Shown: piece after piece, positions 58,780 to 64,000 of the stretch
Layout of the letters: each line of letters begins with the position of its first letter
Position numbering within the stretch: the first letter of the stretch is position 1
Origin: a virus
Strand: one strand, 5' to 3'
Length of the DNA: 64,000 bases
Virus record (IMG/VR): IMGVR_UViG_3300023257_000007
Coordinates: 248,001 to 312,000 of that record
The notes under the pieces: generated by a model
Databases searched by the model: none
What the model was told of the DNA's origin: nothing
What the model saw: the letters and a program-made list of their open reading frames with translations, nothing else
Made by a program: the position numbers and the translations under genes

Positions 58780-59364
58780 TTAATTTAATTTTATTATATT
58801 ATTTTTATTTTTCTTTTTTTCTTTTCCAATATAAATTGTGGTATCTTCACCCGCAATTTCATTAATAACTTTTGTTTCTGAAATTATTAATTTAACACCA
58901 TCTGACTTTTCTGGATTCTTATATTCTTTTGTAATTATTTCATCAGGTTTTGTCTCAACTTCAGGATTAGTATAACTTATACCACCATTGTCTCCAATTC
59001 CAAAATGGTCAAAAGTTTCATAATGATTCCATGTTGTATTTTTAGTAAATATACTATCAAACTCATGTATATTTACTTCAGTATATTCTTGTATGTGATT
59101 TTCACCATCATACTTATAATTTACAATAACAATCTCTTTTGTCTTATTATATTCAATTACTGGATATATTTGAGATGTTTCTGTTTTCCAATCAATCAAA
59201 AGACCTACAACTGATGAAGCAAAAATAACACAAAGAAAAGCAAACATAAATCCAGCTCCAACCGAAAAATCATTGTAATAATTTTTCTTCTTCCACGTTG
59301 TAAAAATTGAACATATTAATAATATAAAGGCAATACTACTTGCAACAATCAACAGTGTACTCAT
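58780..59364 (-). CDS. Membrane protein, family of four, tail 3
   Basis: 194 residues. Two membrane segments (LIVASSIAFILLICSIFTTW; FMFAFLCVIFASSVVGLLI), then an IYPVIEYN-K-T-K-E-I-V-I-V-N-Y-K-Y-D-G domain and a Lys-rich end KKNKNNIIKLN. First-listed of four tandem paralogs to 60888. Probably cell-envelope located; role unknown. Confidence 0.76.
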   Translation of the reverse strand: MSTLLIVASSIAFILLICSIFTTWKKKNYYNDFSVGAGFMFAFLCVIFASSVVGLLIDWKTETSQIYPVIEYNKTKEIVIVNYKYDGENHIQEYTEVNIHEFDSIFTKNTTWNHYETFDHFGIGDNGGISYTNPEVETKPDEIITKEYKNPEKSDGVKLIISETKVINEIAGEDTTIYIGKEKKKNKNNIIKLN

Positions 59365-59366
59365 AA

Positions 59367-59898
59367 TTAATTTAATTTTATAATGTTAAACTTCTTTTTC
59401 TCTTTTTTTGTTTCTTCCTTCTTTTTCTCTTTAGGTTTTTCCTTAGGTTCTTCTTTTTTATATGATATCTCTCTGATTTTTGTTGAATCAACTATTTCAG
59501 GTGTCTCAAATTTTAAATTATGTTCTATAATTTTACCAAAATGATTTATTTCTTCTTTCACATAAAATACAGTATTCTCATTAAAATTAGTTTCAAACTC
59601 TTTATTTGTATATTTCTTTGCAAATGTTGTTGTCCAATTACTTAATTTATAATCATAAGTTGCTTTAACAACAAGAGTTTCTTCATTGTAAATAATATCA
59701 GGATAAGCATCAATATCATTTCTTTTCCATCCAGTAAAATAACCAATTAAAAATGTTGCAATAATAACAACTATAAACCACACACAAACAAGTACCAGTA
59801 CTCCACTCATGATAACCACCATCATCCCATGGTGTAAAAATCATAAATATTAAAAGTATTAAGGCTATACTTCCACCAATCCATATTAATAAACTCAT
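59367..59898 (-). pseudogene. Membrane protein of the same family, frameshifted
   Basis: From ATG 59898: MSLLIWIGGSIALILLIFMI, TPWDDGGYHEWSTG. The frame then shifts at about 59790-59800 and the second membrane segment continues VLVLVCVWFIVVIIATFLIG, DAYPDIIYNEE, ending KKKFNIIKLN at 59367. The second frame also has its own ATG at 59825. One indel restores the family plan. Confidence 0.66.
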
Positions 59899-59900
59899 AT

Positions 59901-60401
59901 CTAATTTATTTTTATAATATTTTTTTTATCTGTAATTTTTACAGTATCTTTCTCTTCTTTTATATTGTTAATTGAACGCAATAAATCTTTTTCTTCTTTT
60001 ATATTTGAATAATTTTTATATTCGTAATCACTTTTCTGTTGAAATGTAACTTTTATATCCTTTTTATGTCCAAATAAATTTTTATCAAAAACAATATACC
60101 ATTGTATATCATTTGTTAATTTATCATATTTAATATTAACACCATCTTCATAATCTTTACCATCATATTGATAAATGGCAGTTACTTGATAATTCGTTTT
60201 ATTGTGTCTTATTTTAGGATATATCTGGTGTGTTTCATTGCTATAACTTATAGAAGCGTAAAACCAAAATATAATTGAACAAATTAAAGTACAAATCAAT
60301 GCACCATACCAATGTTCAGTTGCTTTACCAATCCATCCAAATATTAAACCTAATATACAAGCCGAACATATACATATCATAACTATTACACTTACACTCA
60401 T
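59901..60401 (-). CDS. Membrane protein, same family, tail 3
   Basis: 166 residues: two membrane segments (VIVMICICSACILGLIFGW; ALICTLICSIIFWFYASI), then IYPKIRHNKTNYQVTAIYQY, ends DKKNIIKIN. Confidence 0.76.
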   Translation of the reverse strand: MSVSVIVMICICSACILGLIFGWIGKATEHWYGALICTLICSIIFWFYASISYSNETHQIYPKIRHNKTNYQVTAIYQYDGKDYEDGVNIKYDKLTNDIQWYIVFDKNLFGHKKDIKVTFQQKSDYEYKNYSNIKEEKDLLRSINNIKEEKDTVKITDKKNIIKIN

Positions 60402-60402
60402 A

Positions 60403-60888
60403 TTACAATTCTATTAAATTACTTTTTATTTTTTCTTTTATTTCAGGGTCTTTTTTCTTTTCTTCTGTTTTTTCTTCTGTTTTCTTAGAATAATCAACGC
60501 TTTTAACTATATTTTTAGGTTTTTTAAATACTATTGTAGATTTATTAAGTTTATAACCATAAAAATTCATATTATATTCAACATACCACTCTAAACCAGG
60601 TTTAAGATCATTGAAATTAACATTAATCTTTTCTGTTTTTTCTTCACCTTTATATTCATAAATAGCATAAACAATTTGATTATTTTCATCATAATCTATT
60701 CTAGGATAGATTCTTTCAGATACTTTATCAAACACATTACCCATAAATATAAATATGATAACAAATGAAATAACACCAATAATAAGACTCGGTACTCCAA
60801 GACCGACCAAATCTTTTTTTATCGAATAAATAAATCCCAATAAACATAATGGGAATATAAATAAATTTATTAAAGCAATTATACTCAT
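60403..60888 (-). CDS. Membrane protein, same family, diverged tail 3
   Basis: 161 residues: MSIIALINLFIFPLCLLGFI, GVISFVIIFIFMGNVF, IYPRIDYDENNQIVYAIYEY, a Lys/Glu-rich linker and end IKSNLIEL. Two bases separate it from CoaB, so it is probably in the same transcript. Confidence 0.76.
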   Translation of the reverse strand: MSIIALINLFIFPLCLLGFIYSIKKDLVGLGVPSLIIGVISFVIIFIFMGNVFDKVSERIYPRIDYDENNQIVYAIYEYKGEEKTEKINVNFNDLKPGLEWYVEYNMNFYGYKLNKSTIVFKKPKNIVKSVDYSKKTEEKTEEKKKDPEIKEKIKSNLIEL

Positions 60889-60889
60889 T

Positions 60890-61540
60890 TTAGTTAAATA
60901 TTTTATTAATTAATTTTTTGGCAATATCATCTTTGCCATTACATTTCACATAATTTTTCTCTGTATCAATAATATAAGCAATATGTTCTTTTGCTATTTG
61001 CATTTCTAATTTATCATTAGCAATAACAAAATCACTATTGTTTCTAGTCATTGATTCATAAGCAATGTCAATCAAATTATTCAAAGATTGACCAACTTCA
61101 AACTTAAAACTAACAAGTTTAATTTCTGGATTCCACTTCTTAATATAAGAAATAACTTTGGGATTCTTTTTAATTCTTGATCTTAAAGAATCAATAAAGG
61201 CTTGTGGACTATCGCTTTTTAATTTTTCATTTAAAGATTCAAAACCAAAATCACTAATAGCCATTGAATGAATCACCACATCCATTTTTGGTATTAATTT
61301 TTCCATTTCTTCCATAACTTCTTCAACAGAGTCAGCATATATTATATTGCCTTTGTAGAATATTTCAGGAATTACTGAATATTTAGAGCATAAATAATAA
61401 CAATCTTGAATTTTGACTGATTTACTCATGAGCAAATTGTCAGCAATCTTTGCTCCTAATTTACCTGTACTAATATTAGTTAATACTCTTACATCATCTA
61501 AATATTCTCTAGTTCCACCCGCTGTAATTAAAATCTTCAT
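60890..61540 (-). CDS. coaB: Phosphopantothenoylcysteine synthetase (CoaB domain)
   Basis: 216 residues. KILITAGGTREYLDDVRVLT and NISTGKLGAKIADNLL are the nucleotide-binding start of CoaB; later IHSMAISDF, KLVSFKFEV and FVIANDKLEM match CoaB positions (A-V-x-D-(F/Y), K-x-E). Joins 4'-phosphopantothenate and cysteine in CoA synthesis. In bacteria it is usually fused behind CoaC; here it is separate, with CoaC about 700 bases upstream in the same direction. Confidence 0.8.
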   Translation of the reverse strand: MKILITAGGTREYLDDVRVLTNISTGKLGAKIADNLLMSKSVKIQDCYYLCSKYSVIPEIFYKGNIIYADSVEEVMEEMEKLIPKMDVVIHSMAISDFGFESLNEKLKSDSPQAFIDSLRSRIKKNPKVISYIKKWNPEIKLVSFKFEVGQSLNNLIDIAYESMTRNNSDFVIANDKLEMQIAKEHIAYIIDTEKNYVKCNGKDDIAKKLINKIFN

Positions 61541-61551
61541 ATTTTTATATT

Positions 61552-61752
61552 TTATATTTTGTCATAAATTATTATATCTACACTATTAACATAACTACTT
61601 TCTTTCTTTGAAGCAAACACTTTAATGTCTATCAATCTTCTTTCTTTACACCATATATCTAACCATTCATTGACTTGATTTTTTATATCCCATCTTCCAA
61701 TAGATAGTAAAGTGTCTATTCTTTTAGTTTCTTCTATACTATTTAAACTCAT
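61552..61752 (-). CDS. Small protein, family of three
   Basis: 66 residues: MSLNSIEETKRIDTLLSIGR, LIDIKVFASKKESSY, ends VDIIIYDKI. Same plan as the next two: LNxxEET start, N-W/E-W helix, I-DIKI strand, I-I-I-YD end. ATGA overlaps link the three. Confidence 0.72.
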   Translation of the reverse strand: MSLNSIEETKRIDTLLSIGRWDIKNQVNEWLDIWCKERRLIDIKVFASKKESSYVNSVDIIIYDKI

Positions 61753-61943
61753 ATTATATCATATATTATTAGTATATCTTTATCCCATTCACTACCTTTA
61801 GATAATGTAATTTTTATATCAATAATTTTATATTTTTCTTTATTCTCATTGATCCACTCATTAATTCTTGTTTGAACTTGAGTTTGTCTAATATCATATA
61901 AAAACTTAACCTGTAATGTTTCTTCTGTTTTATTTAAACTCAT
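61749..61943 (-). CDS. Small protein, family of three
   Basis: 64 residues: MSLNKTEETLQVKFLYDIRQ, INEWINENKEKYKIIDIKIT, ends DILIIYDII. Confidence 0.74.
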   Translation of the reverse strand: MSLNKTEETLQVKFLYDIRQTQVQTRINEWINENKEKYKIIDIKITLSKGSEWDKDILIIYDII

Positions 61944-62143
61944 ATTATATCATATATTATTAGTATATCTTTTCTAAACTCATATTCTTCATCAGAAGAC
62001 GATGCAATTATATTTATATCTATAATTTTATAATTAGATTTATTTTTCTCAATCCAATTGTTTATTTTCTTTGATACCTTTTTTTGTTTAATATCATATA
62101 AATAATGGACTCTCTTTGTTTCGTCTATTTTATTTAGGTTCAT
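61940..62143 (-). CDS. Small protein, family of three
   Basis: 67 residues: MNLNKIDETKRVHYLYDIKQ, INNWIEKNKSNYKIIDINII, ends DILIIYDII. The next upstream sequence is a 5'-truncated fourth copy. Confidence 0.74.
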   Translation of the reverse strand: MNLNKIDETKRVHYLYDIKQKKVSKKINNWIEKNKSNYKIIDINIIASSSDEEYEFRKDILIIYDII

Positions 62144-62246
62144 AAATTATCAGTATTGATTTGTAAGAACTAGAATAACTACCACCAGTAGAATTTGATA
62201 TTATTTTAATATTTATTAATTCAATATCCTCATTTTCCTTTAACCA
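62130..62246 (-). pseudogene. Fourth family member, 5'-truncated and joined to coaC
   Basis: Frame reads WLKENEDIELINIKIISNST, then YKSILIIYEPK and a stop, matching the C-terminal half of the three genes before. A stop precedes the W; the 5' half has been replaced by coaC sequence, whose stop lies inside this fragment. Confidence 0.68.
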
Positions 62247-62700
62247 TTAAACCTTTAACAGGTGATATAATATGTGTATTATCCATAGATGCGACCAATC
62301 CTTCATTGAATTGATATTGAACACTTTCATACATTTTAGTATTCATTGCAGGACATATAATTCTAGGAGTTTCTTTTGGAAGAGCGATAAATGTACTAGT
62401 CACGAAATCATCAGCGATTCCATGTGCAAATTTAGCCATAATATTAGCAGTTGCTGGTACACAGATAAAAGCATCACAATTTTGTGCTTCCACAATATGT
62501 GATACTATATTTGGATCATCATTCGTAATATAATTACCTGATATAGTTCCTATAACTGTGGGAGTTATAAAATTTAGAGCATTTTTAGTTGTCATAACTC
62601 TAACAATATAACCAGAGGCTTTTAAACCTGAAATAACATCAGCAACTTTATAGGCTGATATACCACCACTAATGGCTATTAATATTGTTTTTGTGTTCAT
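62230..62700 (-). CDS. coaC: Phosphopantothenoylcysteine decarboxylase (CoaC), 3' end replaced
   Basis: 156 residues. ILIAISGGISAYKVADVISG, FITPTVIGTISGN, SHIVEAQNCDAFICVPATAN, CPAMNTKMY with the PAMN motif, and IISPVKGLMVKG match the flavoprotein CoaC, including the His of SHI. The chain ends two residues after the last match, where the sequence changes into the 62130-62246 relic, so the final part of the domain (the usual G-x-G-R-M region) is missing. Activity is uncertain. Confidence 0.78.
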   Translation of the reverse strand: MNTKTILIAISGGISAYKVADVISGLKASGYIVRVMTTKNALNFITPTVIGTISGNYITNDDPNIVSHIVEAQNCDAFICVPATANIMAKFAHGIADDFVTSTFIALPKETPRIICPAMNTKMYESVQYQFNEGLVASMDNTHIISPVKGLMVKGK

Positions 62701-62871
62701 TTATAAGTTCTTTATGCGATTTAATTTCAAAATAATCATCGAGAAATTTAATCAATTCTTTATATTATATTTTTCATCACCACTACTACTATATACTGTG
62801 AAAGATTTAACCGTAGATAAATTAAGTCTTTTGTTCTTTACTTTTATCCAAAGATCTTGTTTATTATTCAT
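62669..62871 (-). pseudogene. Paralog of 62864-63118, frameshifted
   Basis: From ATG 62871: MNNKQDLWIKVKNKRLNLST, SFTVYSSSGDEKYNIKN then stop. A second frame continues KELIKFLDDYFEIKSHKELI into the coaC start, matching KKFVDFLNKYFDVRTVEEAI of the upstream neighbour. Confidence 0.6.
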
Positions 62872-63118
62872 ATTCTTCTATTGCCTCCTCAACTGTTCTT
62901 ACATCAAAATATTTATTTAGGAAATCAACGAATTTCTTTCTATCATCTTCATTTCCAAACCAACAATCATGACATTCTTTTTCATAATCATAGAGTTCAA
63001 TACAAAATGGCCCACTACCATATTTTTTAAAGTATCTAATATTCTTTAAATTTATAGTATGCCCATTTTCCCCCTTCTCATTTAATTTAATCCAATAATC
63101 TTGTTCATTTAACGACAT
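62864..63118 (-). CDS. Small protein
   Basis: 84 residues: MSLNEQDYWIKLNEKGENGH, IRYFKKYGSGPFCIELYDYE, CHDCWFGNEDDRKKFVDFLN, ends EEAIEEYE. Shares the MSLN start with the 61-62 kb family and a plan with the frameshifted gene before CoaC. Confidence 0.72.
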   Translation of the reverse strand: MSLNEQDYWIKLNEKGENGHTINLKNIRYFKKYGSGPFCIELYDYEKECHDCWFGNEDDRKKFVDFLNKYFDVRTVEEAIEEYE

Positions 63119-63121
63119 ATC

Positions 63122-63367
63122 TTACATTTTAGGGTAAATAAATTCTTTTCTAACTTTAGTCTCTATAGTTACATAATTATCAGACAATTCAACAATTCTA
63201 CCATCCATTCCATCTGAAAGTTGATTAAATTTAACATCATCACCTTTTCTCATACATTTTCTATATTTTCGAGCAATTCTCTCTTTTTTAACTGATTTTA
63301 TAATTCTATAAAATATATAACCTATAATACAAATTATACCTATTGCAAATAATATTTTTATTGTCAT
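63122..63367 (-). CDS. Single-pass membrane protein
   Basis: 81 residues. A membrane helix at the start (ILFAIGIICIIGYIFYRI), a basic stretch (KSVKKERIARKYRKCMRKGD), then DDVKFNQLSDGMDGRIVELS, which looks like an SH3-like strand pair. ATGA overlap with the next gene. Confidence 0.7.
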   Translation of the reverse strand: MTIKILFAIGIICIIGYIFYRIIKSVKKERIARKYRKCMRKGDDVKFNQLSDGMDGRIVELSDNYVTIETKVRKEFIYPKM

Positions 63368-63522
63368 AATAATCCTAAATCTTTTCCATTAAGATAATCA
63401 GCTAATCTTTCTTTTAATATATCGGCCAATTCATCTTCTGTTAATATTTCTCTTAATTTACTCATGATAATATCGTAATTTAATGGTTCATCAATACTAC
63501 AAAAATCTTCATCATTACTCAT
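63364..63522 (-). CDS. Small acidic tailed protein
   Basis: 52 residues from ATG 63522: MSNDEDFCSIDEPLNYDIIM, helix LTEDELADILKERLADYL, ends NGKDLGLL. First gene of the long minus-strand block. Confidence 0.65.
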   Translation of the reverse strand: MSNDEDFCSIDEPLNYDIIMSKLREILTEDELADILKERLADYLNGKDLGLL

Positions 63523-63603
63523 TTATTCATTTATTTTTTAATCAACTGTAATATACAAAAAAATTTTAAATAAAAAAACGTGTTATAAAAATTAAGAAGT
63601 TTA

Positions 63604-63616
63604 TTTTAATATATAT
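63604..63616 (+). promoter_or_regulatory. TTTTAATATATAT box
   Basis: TTTTAATATATAT about 22 bases before ATG 63639; opens a plus-strand block at the window edge. Confidence 0.48.
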
Positions 63617-63638
63617 TTCAAAAGATCTTAATAGTTTA

Positions 63639-63674
63639 ATGAAAAATTACGAACAATTTATTAAAGAAATATAA
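63639..63674 (+). pseudogene. Orphan T4-like head peptide
   Basis: MKNYEQFIKEI followed by TAA. It is the closest match in the window to the T4 internal-protein start (MKTYQEFI plus A-E), with no body behind it; the next gene begins four bases later with its own head. Confidence 0.6.
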
Positions 63675-63678
63675 AATA

Positions 63679-64000
63679 ATGAAACATTTAAAAACATATG
63701 AAAATATAAAAGATTTTGACAAAAATAAAGAAGATCTAATAAAAATGACAGTTAAATATCGAAATGAAATTGCTGATAAAATTTATAGTCTTGAAAAATA
63801 TACCAAATCTAGAATAATAGAAATACCATTTAATTCTCATCCTAAATATGATTTAATAAGAATTGAATGGTGTGATGTTGAAAAGATGACAAGTTTTGAT
63901 ATTGATATTGATATTTGTGCTGTTGGTGAAGGTTTAAACCACCTTGTTTTTTGGTTAAACCAAGGAAAAATTACTAAATCTCGTAATTTTAATAAGAAAG
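63679..64000 (+). CDS. Head-bearing protein, 3' end outside window
   Basis: 107 codons visible. Head MKHLKTYENIKDFDKNKED, IADKIYSLEKYTKSRIIEIP, IRIEWCDVEK. The helix then IEIP core resembles the 25219-26985 family. Open at the window edge. Confidence 0.76.
   Translation, partial: MKHLKTYENIKDFDKNKEDLIKMTVKYRNEIADKIYSLEKYTKSRIIEIPFNSHPKYDLIRIEWCDVEKMTSFDIDIDICAVGEGLNHLVFWLNQGKITKSRNFNKK

Noticed and set aside
62272-62502. Plus-strand frames opposite coaC and in 62672-62920
   Set aside because: Opposite a gene with conserved CoaC motifs, and Cys/Phe-rich without family resemblance; shadows.
1-64000. Integron-like gene cassettes
   Set aside because: No integrase and no attC-like folded sites at junctions; the repeated element is the coding tail/head overlap itself.
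1-64000. tRNA or rRNA genes
   Set aside because: I saw no cloverleaf-like or rRNA-like stretch when reading by eye; AT-richness makes manual tRNA detection weak, so absence is not proven.

Overview
The window is a very A+T-rich, gene-dense stretch (genes on both strands, almost no spacers) that reads as part of a large tailed-phage genome, probably a jumbo phage of a low-GC host. The reasons are: dozens of tiny tandem genes, phage-style accessory enzymes scattered singly among them (family X DNA polymerase, a short glutamyl-tRNA synthetase, a DEDDy exonuclease, a Pth2 peptidyl-tRNA hydrolase, CoaB and CoaC pieces, Nudix, PcfJ-like), two TnpB genes, and N-termini resembling the capsid-targeting sequences of T4 internal head proteins. 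No terminase, capsid or tail gene lies here, so the phage assignment is inference. TAA, TAG and TGA all end conserved proteins, so the standard code fits.

The dominant feature is a system of shared protein ends on otherwise unrelated bodies. In this annotation 'head' means an N-terminus like MKYLKTYNE (about 40 genes or relics). 'Tail' means a C-terminus like KMGLL or KLGLL, usually preceded by EA, ES, NA or TA (about 65 genes or relics). 'Tail 2' means a basic C-terminus like RKQRKLKLERVK (about five genes plus relics). 'Tail 3' means NIIKLN (one membrane family). Tail and next start usually overlap as TAATG or ATGA, so a junction is a repeated DNA module (tail + stop/start + head). Orphan heads, orphan tails and an inverted fragment made only of such a junction show that these modules recombine. 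Several head-bearing proteins have an (L/I)-x-E motif just after the head, as in substrates of the T4 prohead protease. This suggests that many are packaged and perhaps injected proteins. The tail has no known explanation that I can name.

Layout: 1-7.5 kb, small head/tail genes on both strands. 7.7-15.4 kb, an AAA+ ATPase, small tailed genes, GluRS, exonuclease, a TnpB element with matching terminal hairpins, a family X polymerase with permuted domain order, and a clear terminator. 15.4-22.4 kb, leucine-rich-repeat (LRR) genes with 20-residue repeats, including a scrambled LRR graveyard (16.8-17.7 kb), a PcfJ-like protein and an ankyrin protein. 22.4-36.5 kb, tandem paralogous small genes, mostly tailed, with more LRR genes. 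36.5-42.8 kb, a 461-residue nuclease-like protein, two ADP-ribosyltransferase-like proteins and others carrying heads without tails. 43-50 kb, an adenine methyltransferase, a metalloprotease-like protein, an Mrr-like nuclease and an SF2 helicase. 50-57 kb, small genes including Pth2, a third ADP-ribosyltransferase-like protein and a PspC-like mini-protein. 57-63.5 kb, a second TnpB, four paralogous membrane proteins, CoaB, three small paralogs and a CoaC fused at its 3' end to a relic. The right edge starts a new plus-strand block with an orphan T4-like head peptide.

Transcription units often begin a few bases after a TTAATATATA box, likely a phage promoter. At least ten genes are split by a single frameshift, several in runs of 7-9 A; either the assembly has uncorrected indels or the cassettes are decaying or slippage-expressed.
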